Assembly (NCBI RefSeq): GCF_011064845.1
Contig: NZ_CP049015.1
Location: forward strand, 2,666,001-2,730,000
Source: Citrobacter freundii ATCC 8090 = MTCC 1658 = NBRC 12681
Lineage (GTDB): Bacteria; Pseudomonadota; Gammaproteobacteria; Enterobacterales; Enterobacteriaceae
Length of the DNA stretch: 64,000 nt
Direction: 5' to 3'
Shown: positions 39,172 to 52,016 of the stretch, piece after piece
Position numbering within the stretch: the stretch's first letter is position 1
How the letters are laid out: the number at the start of each line of letters is the position of its first letter
Notes under the pieces: generated by a model
What the model was told of the DNA's origin: nothing
Database searches by the model: none
The model's input: the letters and a program-made list of their open reading frames with translations, nothing else
Made by a program: the position numbers and the translations under genes

Positions 39172-39185
39172 TTGATCAAAATCAG
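39172..39185. promoter_or_regulatory. FNR-like site upstream of the DUF1883 gene
   Basis: TTGATCAAAATCAG matches the FNR consensus at nine of ten fixed positions, about 105 bases upstream of the start codon. A hairpin ACTTTC-GACA-GAAAGT (39247-39262) lies between it and the gene. Confidence 0.4.
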
Positions 39186-39289
39186 CATCCCGTTGCTCCC
39201 CCTTTGGTGTTATGCAATGAGTGAAATGTGAACAACATCACGCAGCACTTTCGACAGAAAGTACGTTGTTTTCAAGAACGGGGTGAAAA

Positions 39290-39535
39290 ATGGCATTAGT
39301 GAAGGCAAGTTTAAAGTTATTTGGTGGCGATACGGTGGTTGTGCGCTGTTCCGAGCGCTGTCACATCCATCTGATGAGCGAGAAAAATCACGTCAAAGAC
39401 ACGCAGTCCGACATCTTAAGCGTGCAGGATCGTGATAACGCATGGTTGACCGTGCCCTACACCGGCATCTGGAATGTGCTGATCGACAGCCACAGCCAGT
39501 CGCTAGAGCATTCAATAAGTTATATTGCAGCCTAA
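39290..39535 (+). CDS. DUF1883 domain-containing protein
   Basis: 81 residues (MALVKASLKLFGGDTVVVRCSERCHIHLM...), beta-rich, soluble, no signal peptide. It resembles the DUF1883 family, small bacterial proteins of unknown function sometimes fused to TIR domains. That family assignment is from memory of its sequence pattern. It is preceded by a good GGGGTG site and a 260-base upstream region with a hairpin and an FNR-like site. It is not in E. coli K-12 at this position as far as I recall. Monocistronic, convergent with chaC. Confidence 0.75.
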   Translation: MALVKASLKLFGGDTVVVRCSERCHIHLMSEKNHVKDTQSDILSVQDRDNAWLTVPYTGIWNVLIDSHSQSLEHSISYIAA

Positions 39536-39589
39536 GCGTTAATTGCCCGAAAAGCGCCTGGCTTTCGGGCATTCAGTTCCCGGCTGGAT

Positions 39590-40285
39590 TCAGGCAAACC
39601 CTGGCCGCATAACGCCTTCCGGCAGATTCTCTCCCAACAATCGTTTGACCGTGATCACCAGATCGTTAAGACAGTCATCCTGCATCCCCAACTTGACCAG
39701 CTCTTGTTCCAGCGAGAACAAATACTGGGCGTTGGTGCCTAAAGGTCCGCTCGCCGCAGCGATAAGCGGCGCAATCACCTGCGCGCGCGTGTCTGACTCA
39801 AACAGCGGGTGGCGAGGATCCATAATAAAGACCAGCGCGTTCACCGTCCGACCATCATCCAGCGCCAACTGGCACCAGGTGGGCAGATAGCATCCGGTGA
39901 TCATTTCACGCTTCCACAGTAAAGAAAGCTCTTGTTCGAGCGATGCGTTAGGTAAGCGGTAGGCTACACCGGTAGTGCGTCCGCCCTCTTTCAAGGCCAA
40001 CATGCGTCCTGGCTGACCCGCCGTTCCTCGCCCCGCCGTCAGGCGCAGGCAAAAAGCACGGTGCCAGCCAACTAACGTCCCGGTACAGGACTCATCAAAC
40101 TCTAAGGCCGGATTCCACATCAACGATCCATAACCGAAGATCCACACCGGTCCATCATCGGGTCGGCAAGCAAGCGTGGCCGCCAGTGAGGCTGCCCGTT
40201 GTTCCGCTGACCAGAGTAGTGATTCTTCAATAGCACCAAATGCCGTCTTACAGTCGGCATTCAATAAAAAATCACGCGTTAACAC
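39590..40285 (-). CDS. chaC: Glutathione-specific gamma-glutamylcyclotransferase ChaC
   Basis: 231 residues starting at GTG 40283-40285 (V/M-LTRDFLLNADCKTAFGAIEES), after GGAGGTGTAAG. The gamma-glutamylcyclotransferase fold with substrate loop WIFGYGSLMWNP and the conserved acidic stretch LALKEGGRTTGVAYRL. It cleaves glutathione to 5-oxoproline and Cys-Gly. The name comes from its link to the cha cation-transport cluster. In E. coli it follows chaB; here chaB is missing upstream. Confidence 0.94.
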   Translation of the reverse strand: MLTRDFLLNADCKTAFGAIEESLLWSAEQRAASLAATLACRPDDGPVWIFGYGSLMWNPALEFDESCTGTLVGWHRAFCLRLTAGRGTAGQPGRMLALKEGGRTTGVAYRLPNASLEQELSLLWKREMITGCYLPTWCQLALDDGRTVNALVFIMDPRHPLFESDTRAQVIAPLIAAASGPLGTNAQYLFSLEQELVKLGMQDDCLNDLVITVKRLLGENLPEGVMRPGFA

Positions 40286-40356
40286 CTTACACCTCCGCCA
40301 CTGCTGCTTCCCTGCGACAACTTTTTTGACGCCTTCCGGGCTTTTTTACTGCTCAT
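40279..40356 (-). CDS. Candidate 25-residue basic peptide overlapping the chaC start
   Basis: ATG at 40354-40356, stop at 40279-40281, so it runs into the chaC start by seven bases. The product MSSKKARKASKKLSQGSSSG is very basic at first, then Ser/Gly rich. It occupies the place where chaB would end, but I see no ChaB similarity. It could be a leader peptide coupled to chaC or chance. Confidence 0.25.
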   Translation of the reverse strand: MSSKKARKASKKLSQGSSSGGGVRC

Positions 40357-40688
40357 TTTGAAACCAATAGCTGGACAATAGGCAATTCGCCGCTAGCTTG
40401 CAAGGCAACAAAGCGTCAACGGCACTTTATATCCTCTCGCGTTGCTAAGCTCTGCACTATCATTTGTATCAGTAGTATCAGCAATTTTTGTTGACGTTAA
40501 AATCTAATGCTTTGTTATTTAAATACTCTATAAACAAGATATGCAATTTTATCCGCTTGGATGCAAAAATTGGTCCATGCCGTAAAATTACGTAAAACTA
40601 GATCGGAAATACCGAAAGATCTGTTATTTTTTACATTCTTTAATACTTTTATAATTATAAATACCTGCAGAGATGGAGAATTAGTTCA
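40357..40688. other. AT-rich divergent chaC-chaA region lacking chaB
   Basis: About 330 bases between the divergent genes. E. coli has the 76-residue ChaB here, as I recall. No frame in this stretch resembles it, and the DNA is AT-rich with many stops. It must hold the chaA promoter. Confidence 0.5.
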
Positions 40689-41789
40689 ATGACACAAGTA
40701 CATGAGGCGGTAAAAACCCGCCACAAGGAGACCTCTCTCGTCTTCCCGATTTTGGCGCTGGTAGTCCTGTTCTTCTGGGGGAGCAGTCAGTCACTACCAG
40801 TGGTCATCGGTATTAATGCGCTGGCCCTTATTGGTATATTAAGCAGCGCATTCAGCGTTGTCCGTCATGCGGATGTATTAGCACATCGACTTGGCGAACC
40901 CTACGGGTCACTGATCCTCAGCCTGTCCGTCGTTATTCTCGAAGTCAGCTTAATCTCCGCATTAATGGCGACCGGTGATGCTGCACCTACGCTCATGCGC
41001 GACACGTTGTACTCAATCATTATGATCGTCACCGGCGGTCTGGTCGGTTTTTCGTTACTATTGGGTGGCCGTAAATTTGCTACTCAGTATATGAATCTGT
41101 TTGGTATTAAACAGTATTTAATTGCCCTGTTCCCACTGGCCATTATTGTACTGGTGTTCCCAATGGCTTTACCGGGAGCGAATTTCACTACCGCCCAGGC
41201 GCTGCTGGTAGCATTAATTTCTGCAGCGATGTACGGCGTATTTTTACTGATTCAAACCAAAACGCACCAAAGCCTGTTCATTTACGAGCATGAAGATGAA
41301 GGCGACGATGACGACCCGCATCACGGCAAGCCATCAGCACACAGCAATATGTGGCACGCCGCCTGGCTTATCATTCATCTGATCGCCGTTATTGCCGTAA
41401 CCAAGATGAACGCCAGCCCACTGGAGACCTTGCTGACTGAACTGAATGCCCCAGTGGCCTTTACCGGTTTCCTGGTTGCGTTACTCATCCTCTCTCCTGA
41501 AGGGCTGGGCGCGCTGAAAGCGGTTCTGAGCAATCAGGTACAGCGGGCGATGAATTTGTTCTTCGGTTCAGTATTAGCCACTATTTCACTGACCGTACCA
41601 GTGGTGACGCTGATCGCATGGGCAACCGGGAATGATTTGGTGTTTGCGCTGGGCGCGCCAGAGATGATTGTGATGGTTTCTTCACTGGTACTGTGCCATA
41701 TCTCTTTCTCCACCGGACGCACCAATGTGCTTAACGGTGCGGCACATCTGGCGCTGTTTATCGCCTATCTGATGACGATATTTGCCTGA
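40689..41789 (+). CDS. chaA: Sodium-potassium/calcium:proton antiporter ChaA
   Basis: 366 residues, the E. coli length. Two homologous CaCA-type halves with about 11 transmembrane helices. The conserved acidic motifs are GSLILSLSVVILEVSLI in the first half and LLILSPEGLGALKAV in the second. The cytoplasmic loop between them is strongly acidic and His-rich (EHEDEGDDDDPHHGK), like a cation sensor. It extrudes Na+, K+ and Ca2+ in exchange for H+ at alkaline pH. Divergent from chaC, convergent with kdsA. Confidence 0.96.
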   Translation: MTQVHEAVKTRHKETSLVFPILALVVLFFWGSSQSLPVVIGINALALIGILSSAFSVVRHADVLAHRLGEPYGSLILSLSVVILEVSLISALMATGDAAPTLMRDTLYSIIMIVTGGLVGFSLLLGGRKFATQYMNLFGIKQYLIALFPLAIIVLVFPMALPGANFTTAQALLVALISAAMYGVFLLIQTKTHQSLFIYEHEDEGDDDDPHHGKPSAHSNMWHAAWLIIHLIAVIAVTKMNASPLETLLTELNAPVAFTGFLVALLILSPEGLGALKAVLSNQVQRAMNLFFGSVLATISLTVPVVTLIAWATGNDLVFALGAPEMIVMVSSLVLCHISFSTGRTNVLNGAAHLALFIAYLMTIFA

Positions 41790-41791
41790 TG

Positions 41792-41829
41792 AAAAAAACC
41801 GGACACCGACATAACTTGTCGGGTCCGGC
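41792..41829 (-). terminator. Terminator of the hemA-kdsA operon, between kdsA and chaA
   Basis: CCGGACACCGACATAACTTG pairs with the following TCGGGTCCGG, and the minus strand ends in a run of seven T. Suits leftward transcripts from kdsA and may stop chaA transcripts too. Confidence 0.75.
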
Positions 41830-41849
41830 TTCTTATTTCCTTTCGTATA

Positions 41850-41876
41850 CCTGATAAGCGCAAGCTCTATCAGGCA
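41850..41876. repeat. REP-like palindrome downstream of kdsA
   Basis: CCTGATAAGCGCAAGCTCTATCAGG, a short inverted repeat of REP type in the chaA-kdsA intergenic space. Confidence 0.6.
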
Positions 41877-41887
41877 CACAAAATGAA

Positions 41888-42751
<864 letters not shown>

Positions 42752-42777
42752 TTAAACGGTAGGTAAAGTGTCATTAA

Positions 42778-43587
42778 TCAATGCAATACAATTTGCTTGT
42801 GCGAAATAGTATTAATCTGCGCACGAATCATTTCGCTGATCGGGTCTTCCGGACACTGCTCAACGAAATAACTTAAATCGGTCAGCGCAACATGTTCACA
42901 CTCAAGCTGCGCGTAGATTAATCCACGATCGCGTATTTCATACGGATCTTCAGGATTAAACTGTAATAGTGCTTCGCTGGCACGCAGCGCCAGCTCCATT
43001 TGCCGCTCTTCCATCAGCGATGATTTCAGCGTGTCGAGCAGCTTGCGGATTACTTCTGCATTATCCGCCTCATCCAGGTCTTCGTTAAACAGTTCCGCGA
43101 CCGGGCTGATATTCCCCTTCAGCCACACTTCCAGCGTGTGCTCATTTAACGTTTCGCCATTGAACGGATTGATTAGCCACATTTCGCCATCGAGCGATTC
43201 AATACGCAGGATGAGTTGTGTCGGGAAAATCACCGGCACCAGCGGTAGCTCCAGTCGGTTGGCAATCCACAACAAGATAGCGCCCAGAGATACGGCGCTG
43301 CCCTGACGATTTTTCAGTACCTGGTCAAGCCATAATGCATCAGAAAGACGATAGACGCCGTGGGTATCCGTAAACCCCCATTCGCCGTAAAAAAGTGCCA
43401 GCAGTTTTTCCAGTTGCTCATCCTGAGACAGGAGCTGGCTAATTTCTTCTTGCGCCAGACTAACCAGACGTTCCAGTTCGTCATACACAGTTTGTGTTGG
43501 AAAATCCAGACGGATAGACTCCGACGCCAGGATCATCCCATCACACAATGGCGCTTTATTAAATTCGAAATCAGCTAACGACCTCAT
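42778..43587 (-). CDS. sirB1: SirB1 family protein (transglutaminase-like with TPR)
   Basis: 269 residues (YchA in E. coli). The N-terminal two-thirds resemble the transglutaminase-like SirB1 domain. The C-terminal part (LRASEALLQFNPEDPYEIRDRG) is a tetratricopeptide-like repeat. The locus was first named for control of Salmonella invasion genes, but the molecular function is unknown. Two bases after the sirB2 stop, so co-translated. Confidence 0.93.
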   Translation of the reverse strand: MRSLADFEFNKAPLCDGMILASESIRLDFPTQTVYDELERLVSLAQEEISQLLSQDEQLEKLLALFYGEWGFTDTHGVYRLSDALWLDQVLKNRQGSAVSLGAILLWIANRLELPLVPVIFPTQLILRIESLDGEMWLINPFNGETLNEHTLEVWLKGNISPVAELFNEDLDEADNAEVIRKLLDTLKSSLMEERQMELALRASEALLQFNPEDPYEIRDRGLIYAQLECEHVALTDLSYFVEQCPEDPISEMIRAQINTISHKQIVLH

Positions 43588-43589
43588 GC

Positions 43590-43982
43590 TTACCCCAGTA
43601 ACGGTATTTTTGTGGTGGCGAGTTTAATGATGATGTACAGCACCACCAGTGCCAGCGGAAATGCGACTAATCGCGCCTGCTGACTGCGCGCCCGACGATA
43701 ATCGAGCGCAATAAAACCCAAAACGATGTAAATGATAACCCCAAACAGCTTTTCAGTCAGCCATGTCCCGTGCTCAGTGAATGGCAGGATGTGCGTTTTA
43801 ACCATTAACGCTATGCCGCTGAGTAATAAAACGGTATCGACAACCGGCGGCACGATGCGCGTCCAGCGCGCGCAGGCAAGGCGCGAGTCGGTGTAACGCC
43901 ACCAAAAACGCAGCGTTAACAGACCAACAGAAAGCGCAATGCTGATGAGATGGACGTTGAGTAACACGCTGAAGGTACTCAT
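43590..43982 (-). CDS. sirB2: SirB2 family membrane protein
   Basis: 130 residues (YchQ in E. coli), about four hydrophobic helices (MSTFSVLLNVHLISIALSVGL, then three more). Small inner-membrane protein of unknown function. It overlaps prmC by four bases at its start and lies next to sirB1, showing tight operon packing. Confidence 0.92.
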   Translation of the reverse strand: MSTFSVLLNVHLISIALSVGLLTLRFWWRYTDSRLACARWTRIVPPVVDTVLLLSGIALMVKTHILPFTEHGTWLTEKLFGVIIYIVLGFIALDYRRARSQQARLVAFPLALVVLYIIIKLATTKIPLLG

Positions 43983-44812
43983 GATGGGATGCGTCCAAGC
44001 GTAATTCGCTCGTTGCCGCCATAGTCGCGGCAGGTTTCAACCGCCTGGTAACCGGCATGAGTATAGGCGTCGCGGACTGCCTGTCCCTGCTGCCAGCCGT
44101 GCTCCAGCAACAGATAGCCGCCGGGCGTTAACATTTGTCGAGACTGGTCAATGATATGCACGATATCCGCCATACCCTGCTCGCCCGCCACCAGTGCCGA
44201 TAGCGGCTCAAAACGTACATCGCCAAGCGCCAGGTGCGGGTCCTGTTCGTCAATATACGGCGGATTGCTGACAATCATGTCAAACTGCTGCCCCTGCAAA
44301 GCACTGAACCAGTCGCTTTGCAGCACGCAAACATTGTCGATGGCCAGATGCTGTTTGTTGCGAGTTGCCAGCGCCACGGCATCGGGCATGCGGTCAACCG
44401 CAGTCACCGCACAATCCGGACGCTCAGTTGCCAGCGCCAGCGCGATGGCGCCCGTACCGGTTCCCAAATCGAGAATACGACACGCAGAGGCAGGCAGACG
44501 AGCCAGCGCCTGCTCAACAAGACACTCAGTATCCGGGCGTGGAATAAGCGTAGCCGGAGAGACAAACAGCGGCAGCGACCAGAACTCGCGCACGCCGGTC
44601 AGATGAGCCACCGGCTCACCCCGCTTACGGCGTTCCAGTAATGTATCGAGCCGTTGACGCTGCGCCTCGGTTAACACCGTTTCGCCGAACGCCAGAATAA
44701 AGGTGCGCCCCTTACCGGTGACAAACTCGAGTAAAATCTCGGCGTCACGTCGCGGGCTTTCGCTTGCCTGTAATTGGCTTATCGCTTCACGCAGCCAGTG
44801 CTGATAATCCAT
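43979..44812 (-). CDS. prmC: Release factor glutamine methyltransferase
   Basis: 277 residues (HemK). The N-terminal helical domain is followed by a class I methyltransferase domain with SAM motif ILDLGTGTGAIALAL and the catalytic NPPY motif (MIVSNPPYIDEQDP). It methylates the Gln of the GGQ motif of RF1 and RF2. Its substrate RF1 is encoded by prfA directly upstream, with one-base overlap (prfA stop 44812). Confidence 0.97.
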   Translation of the reverse strand: MDYQHWLREAISQLQASESPRRDAEILLEFVTGKGRTFILAFGETVLTEAQRQRLDTLLERRKRGEPVAHLTGVREFWSLPLFVSPATLIPRPDTECLVEQALARLPASACRILDLGTGTGAIALALATERPDCAVTAVDRMPDAVALATRNKQHLAIDNVCVLQSDWFSALQGQQFDMIVSNPPYIDEQDPHLALGDVRFEPLSALVAGEQGMADIVHIIDQSRQMLTPGGYLLLEHGWQQGQAVRDAYTHAGYQAVETCRDYGGNERITLGRIPS

Positions 44813-45894
44813 TAATCCTGCTCGGACAACGCCGCCAGCTGGTCGGCCTGGTATTCCTGGACAATCGGCTCAATCAGCATATCCAGTTTGCCTTCCATCG
44901 CTTCATCCAGACGGTAGAGCGTCAGGTTAATGCGGTGATCGGTCACACGACCCTGCGGGAAGTTATAGGTGCGGTTACGATCGCTGCGATCGCCGCTGCC
45001 CAACAGGTTACGACGTTCAGAGGCTTCTGCCTGTTGACGTCTTGCCACTTCGGCGGCACGAATTCGCGCCCCCAGCACCGACATCGCTTTGGCTTTGTTT
45101 TTATGCTGTGAACGTTCGTCCTGGCATTCCACCACGATACCGGTCGGTAAGTGGGTAATACGGATTGCGGAGTCGGTGGTGTTAACGTGCTGACCGCCCG
45201 CGCCTGATGAACGGAAGGTATCAATACGCAGATCGGCCGGGTTGATGTCCGGCAGTTCGGCATCCGGCAGTTCCGGCATGACAGCGACCGTACAGGCAGA
45301 AGTATGAATACGCCCCTGCGATTCCGTCGCAGGTACGCGCTGCACGCGATGGCCGCCGGACTCAAATTTCAGTCGCCCGTAAACGCCTTCGCCGCTAATC
45401 TTGGCAATAACTTCTTTAAACCCGCCATGTTCGCCTTCGCTGGCGCTCATGATCTCTACCCGCCAGCGACGCGATTCAGCGTAACGGCTGTACATGCGGA
45501 ACAGATCGCCGGCAAACAGCGCCGCTTCATCACCACCGGTTCCCGCACGCACTTCGAGGAAGGCGTTACGTTCGTCATCGGGGTCTTTAGGTAACAGCAG
45601 GACCTGCAGATGCTGTTCCAGCTGCTCGCATTTCTCTTTTGCTTCGCGCAGTTCATCCTGCGCCATTTCACGCATTTCAGGATCGTCGAGCATCATCTGA
45701 GCCGTCTCGATATCTTCCTGAACCTGTTGCCAGTCCGTAAAACAGCGAGAGACATCGCTTAATTGCGCATATTCGCGCGACAGCGCACGAAAGCGATCCT
45801 GATCTGCGATAGTACCCGCATCACCGAGCAGCGCCTGAACTTCTTCATGGCGTTCATGCAGGGCTTCCAGTTTAGCAACGATAGAAGGCTTCAT
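44812..45894 (-). CDS. prfA: Peptide chain release factor 1
   Basis: 360 residues. The PAT anticodon-like tripeptide (RVPATESQG) that reads UAG and UAA stop codons, and the peptidyl-transferase GGQ motif ([10 protein letters not shown]), which PrmC methylates. Normal domain order and length. It lies 41 bases downstream of hemA. Confidence 0.98.
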   Translation of the reverse strand: MKPSIVAKLEALHERHEEVQALLGDAGTIADQDRFRALSREYAQLSDVSRCFTDWQQVQEDIETAQMMLDDPEMREMAQDELREAKEKCEQLEQHLQVLLLPKDPDDERNAFLEVRAGTGGDEAALFAGDLFRMYSRYAESRRWRVEIMSASEGEHGGFKEVIAKISGEGVYGRLKFESGGHRVQRVPATESQGRIHTSACTVAVMPELPDAELPDINPADLRIDTFRSSGAGGQHVNTTDSAIRITHLPTGIVVECQDERSQHKNKAKAMSVLGARIRAAEVARRQQAEASERRNLLGSGDRSDRNRTYNFPQGRVTDHRINLTLYRLDEAMEGKLDMLIEPIVQEYQADQLAALSEQD

Positions 45895-45935
45895 AGGCGT
45901 AAATGCACCCTGTAAAAAATAAGATTGGTGTGCTG

Positions 45936-47192
45936 CTACTCCAGCCCGAGGCTGTCGCGCAGAATATTCAGGCGTTCACTATCCCCGTCACGGGCAGCCT
46001 GTTGAAGTGATTTGGTTGGTGCATGGATCAGGCGGTTGGTCAGTTTCCAGGCCAAATCCTGCATAATGGCTTGCGCATCACCGCCCTGCTGAAGAGCGGC
46101 CAACGCTTTAGCGGTCAGTTCATCACGGATCTGTTCTGACTGACTGCGATACTCGCGGATAGTGTCGCTTGCGCCCTGGGCGCGTAGCCAGGCCATAAAC
46201 TCGCTGGCTTCCTGCTCCACAATCGTTTCGGCTTCCACCGCCGCCGCTTTACGCTGGGCCAGGTTATGCGAAATGATGCTTTGCAGGTCATCAACGCTGT
46301 ACAGATAGGCGTTAGACAATTTACCCACTTCCGGCTCGACATCGCGCGGTACGGCGATATCCACCAGTAACATAGGCTGATTGCGACGGTTTTTAAGCGC
46401 GCGTTCCACCATTCCTTTACCGATAATCGGCAGCGGACTGGCAGTAGAACTGATAATGATATCGGCATCCTGCAAACGCGCGTCGATATCACTCAGTGAA
46501 ATCACCTCGGCGCCGACTTCATCCGCCAGCACCTGCGCACGCTCGCGCGTACGGTTGGCGATGATCATCTTCTTCACTTTATGCTCGCGCAAGTGTCGCG
46601 CTACCAGCTCGATGGTTTCGCCCGCACCGACTAACAGCACGGTTACCGTTGAGAGCGATTCAAATATCTGCCGCGCCAGAGTACAGGCGGCAAACGCCAC
46701 CGACACGGCGCTGGCACCGATGTCAGTTTCTGTACGTACACGTTTAGCAACAGAGAATGATTTCTGGAACATGCGCTCCAGCGCACTGGCGTTCTGGTGG
46801 CCTTTTTGCGAATCCGCAAATGCTTTTTTCACCTGCCCCAAAATTTGCGGTTCACCGAGCACCAGTGAATCCAGACCACTGGCAACGCGCATCAAATGAC
46901 TGACGGCGTCGTTGTCCTGGTGCCAGTACAGGCTATTACGCAGGTCTTCTTCATTGAGGTTATGGTATTCGCACAGCCAGCGAATCAGCGCTTCTCGCAG
47001 GTTATCCTGCTCTTCCACGCTGAGGTAAATCTCTGTGCGGTTACACGTCGACAGCACTACCCCGCCCTGCACCATTGGCAGCGCTTGCAGGCTGTCCAGC
47101 GCCTGATCGAGCGTATCCGGCGAAAACGTTACGCGTTCTCGCAGCGATACAGGTGCCGTTTTATGGTTAATACCAAGCGCTAAAAGGGTCAT
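45936..47192 (-). CDS. hemA: Glutamyl-tRNA reductase
   Basis: 418 residues. Catalytic Cys50 ([13 protein letters not shown]), NADPH-binding [13 protein letters not shown] and C-terminal dimerisation helices. It reduces Glu-tRNA(Glu) to glutamate-1-semialdehyde, the first committed step of C5 haem synthesis. The N terminus ([17 protein letters not shown]) is the haem-responsive degron in Salmonella. First gene of the hemA-prfA-prmC-sirB2-sirB1-kdsA operon, divergent from lolB. Confidence 0.97.
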   Translation of the reverse strand: MTLLALGINHKTAPVSLRERVTFSPDTLDQALDSLQALPMVQGGVVLSTCNRTEIYLSVEEQDNLREALIRWLCEYHNLNEEDLRNSLYWHQDNDAVSHLMRVASGLDSLVLGEPQILGQVKKAFADSQKGHQNASALERMFQKSFSVAKRVRTETDIGASAVSVAFAACTLARQIFESLSTVTVLLVGAGETIELVARHLREHKVKKMIIANRTRERAQVLADEVGAEVISLSDIDARLQDADIIISSTASPLPIIGKGMVERALKNRRNQPMLLVDIAVPRDVEPEVGKLSNAYLYSVDDLQSIISHNLAQRKAAAVEAETIVEQEASEFMAWLRAQGASDTIREYRSQSEQIRDELTAKALAALQQGGDAQAIMQDLAWKLTNRLIHAPTKSLQQAARDGDSERLNILRDSLGLE

Positions 47193-47334
47193 GTGTGCGG
47201 GAATAGTACCAGCGTTGATAAGGTTAGACTGGGTGCATCATACAGGATGCGTGCGGTCAATAAAAGAGACTGACCCCTTTTGGAGTAATAGCTTAGTGCA
47301 CAAATTTAAGCGATTTAAGATAACTTGAACGTAG

Positions 47335-48875
<1,541 letters not shown>

Positions 48876-48903
48876 ATCCTTCTGGTTTCAGGAAGATGGC
48901 GAA

Positions 48904-48984
48904 ATGACAAACCGCCAGGAGCATACAAAAGTATGTGACTGGTGTGAGGAATTGATGCCAGCGAACATGAAACACGAAGGATAA
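48904..48984 (+). CDS. Candidate 26-residue CxxC small protein between ispE and prs
   Basis: ATG at 48904 preceded by AGGAAG at eight bases, stop TAA 48982-48984. The product MTNRQEHTKVCDWCEELMPA and seven more residues (NMKHEG end) carry a single CxxC. It would need to dimerise or find a partner to bind a metal. The reading frame sits in the long prs leader. I do not recognise a family. It could be a leader peptide or a real small protein. Confidence 0.4.
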   Translation: MTNRQEHTKVCDWCEELMPANMKHEG

Positions 48985-49015
48985 GGAGTAAGCCGGGCAA
49001 GCTGAGTTGCGGTGA

Positions 49016-50089
<1,074 letters not shown>

Positions 50090-50102
50090 TCGAGCCCGGC
50101 TC

Positions 50103-50128
50103 AAAAACCCGCTGCGGCGGGTTTTTTT
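50103..50128 (+). terminator. Rho-independent terminator of prs
   Basis: AAAAACCCGC-TGCG-GCGGGTTTTTTT, 14 bases after the prs stop. Confidence 0.92.
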
Positions 50129-50213
50129 ATCTGTAATATTTATTTGTATGACTTTTGCCTCCTTCACCTGCCATTCAGTTGACAGATGATGCGCCCATGG
50201 ATGAAACATTATT

Positions 50214-51896
50214 GTGAACAGATTATTTTCCTCACATGTGATGCCTTTCCGCGCCCTCATCGACGCTTGTTGGAAAGAAAAATATACTGCTTCCCGCTTC
50301 ACCCGCGACCTGATCGCCGGGATAACGGTTGGGATCATTGCCATTCCACTGGCGATGGCGCTGGCAATAGGCAGTGGCGTTGCACCGCAGTACGGTCTGT
50401 ATACCTCAGCCGTTGCTGGGATTGTTATCGCCCTTACCGGGGGCTCGCGCTTTAGCGTATCTGGCCCAACCGCCGCCTTCGTGGTGATTCTGTATCCGGT
50501 GTCGCAACAGTTTGGGCTGGCAGGCCTGCTGGTTGCCACGCTCATGTCCGGGATATTCCTGATCCTTTTCGGCCTCGCCCGCTTTGGTCGTTTGATCGAA
50601 TATATTCCGGTGTCCGTGACGTTAGGTTTTACCTCAGGTATCGGTATCACCATCGGTACCATGCAGATTAAAGATTTTCTCGGCCTGCAAATGACCCACG
50701 TGCCAGAGCACTATTTGCAGAAGGTGGGCGCGCTATTTATGGCTTTGCCAACCATCAACGTGGGTGATGCCGCGATTGGCGTGGTGACACTGGGGATCCT
50801 GATTTTCTGGCCGCGTCTGGGTATCCGATTACCGGGCCACCTTCCCGCACTCCTGGCAGGCTGTGCGGTAATGGGTATCGTGAACCTCACCGGCGGCCAT
50901 GTCGCCACCATCGGATCTCAGTTCCACTATATTCTGGCTGACGGCTCGCAGGGCAATGGTATCCCACAGTTGCTGCCGCAATTGGTATTACCGTGGAATA
51001 TGCCAGAGTCAAATTTTACCCTGAGCTGGAGCTCGTTACAGGCGCTGTTACCGGCAGCATTCTCGATGGCAATGCTCGGGGCGATCGAATCTCTGCTGTG
51101 CGCCGTCGTACTCGATGGGATGACCGGCACCAAACACAAAGCTAACAGTGAGCTGATTGGTCAGGGACTGGGCAACATCGTCGCACCGTTCTTTGGCGGT
51201 ATCACCGCCACGGCGGCAATTGCCCGTTCTGCGGCAAACGTCCGCGCGGGTGCAACATCGCCAATCTCAGCGGTTATCCATGCGATTCTGGTGATCCTAG
51301 CCCTGTTGGTGCTTGCACCGCTGCTTTCCTGGTTACCGCTTTCCGCCATGGCCGCCCTGCTGCTAATGGTGGCATGGAACATGAGTGAAGCGCATAAAGT
51401 GGTGGATTTGCTGCGTCATGCGCCGAAAGACGACATCATCGTCATGCTGATGTGTATGTCGCTGACGGTGCTGTTCGATATGGTTATCGCCATCAGCGTC
51501 GGTATCGTTCTTGCATCTCTACTGTTTATGCGTCGTATTGCGCGCATGACGCGTCTGGCGCCGGTCAACGTAGACGTACCGGACGATGTGCTGGTGTTGC
51601 GCGTCATTGGCCCGCTATTCTTTGCCGCGGCGGAAGGATTATTTACCGATCTCGAGTCGCGTATTGAAGGTAAACGCATCGTAGTCTTGAAGTGGGACGC
51701 GGTCCCGGTACTGGATGCCGGTGGTCTGGACGCTTTCCAGCGTTTTGTGAAAAAACTGCCTGAAGGCTGCGAGCTGCGGGTATCTAACCTGGAATTTCAG
51801 CCGCTGCGCACCATGGCGCGCGCGGGTATTCAGCCGATCCCCGGTCGTCTGGCATTTTTCCCGAATAAAGACGCCGCTTTAGCGGATATTAAATAG
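50214..51896 (+). CDS. dauA: C4-dicarboxylate (succinate) transporter DauA, SLC26/SulP family
   Basis: 560 residues, start GTG 50214 ([18 protein letters not shown]). SulP membrane domain with about 12-14 helices and the signature [20 protein letters not shown], then a cytoplasmic STAS domain (about 440-550, [19 protein letters not shown]). E. coli YchM was renamed DauA for succinate uptake at acidic pH and also binds acyl carrier protein through its STAS domain. It precedes the accessory diaminobutyrate locus, separated by a bidirectional terminator and REP elements. Confidence 0.95.
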   Translation: MNRLFSSHVMPFRALIDACWKEKYTASRFTRDLIAGITVGIIAIPLAMALAIGSGVAPQYGLYTSAVAGIVIALTGGSRFSVSGPTAAFVVILYPVSQQFGLAGLLVATLMSGIFLILFGLARFGRLIEYIPVSVTLGFTSGIGITIGTMQIKDFLGLQMTHVPEHYLQKVGALFMALPTINVGDAAIGVVTLGILIFWPRLGIRLPGHLPALLAGCAVMGIVNLTGGHVATIGSQFHYILADGSQGNGIPQLLPQLVLPWNMPESNFTLSWSSLQALLPAAFSMAMLGAIESLLCAVVLDGMTGTKHKANSELIGQGLGNIVAPFFGGITATAAIARSAANVRAGATSPISAVIHAILVILALLVLAPLLSWLPLSAMAALLLMVAWNMSEAHKVVDLLRHAPKDDIIVMLMCMSLTVLFDMVIAISVGIVLASLLFMRRIARMTRLAPVNVDVPDDVLVLRVIGPLFFAAAEGLFTDLESRIEGKRIVVLKWDAVPVLDAGGLDAFQRFVKKLPEGCELRVSNLEFQPLRTMARAGIQPIPGRLAFFPNKDAALADIK

Positions 51897-51897
51897 C

Positions 51898-51928
51898 AAA
51901 AAGGCTCCCGTGAACGGGAGCCTTTTTA
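51898..51928. terminator. Bidirectional terminator between dauA and ddc
   Basis: AAAAAGGCTCCCG-TGAA-CGGGAGCCTTTTT with A and T runs on both sides, between two convergent genes. Confidence 0.92.
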
Positions 51929-52013
51929 TTGCCGGATGCGGTTCGCTTATCCGGCCCACAAAACCCAAACATTGCACCGAACCCGTAGGCCCGGTAAACG
52001 CAGTGCCACCGGG
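51929..52013. repeat. REP pair (BIME) between dauA and ddc
   Basis: GCCGGATGCGGTTCGCTTAT followed by CCGGCCC is a canonical REP. CGTAGGCCCGGTAAACGCAG with CCACCGGGC is a second one in inverse orientation. It marks the left border of the accessory locus. Confidence 0.8.
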
Positions 52014-52016
52014 CAA

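Noticed and set aside
41790..41887. Long direct repeats (ldr toxin/antitoxin units) expected between kdsA and chaA from E. coli K-12
   Set aside because: The gap here is only about 100 bases and holds only a terminator and a REP-like palindrome. No Ldr peptide is encoded.
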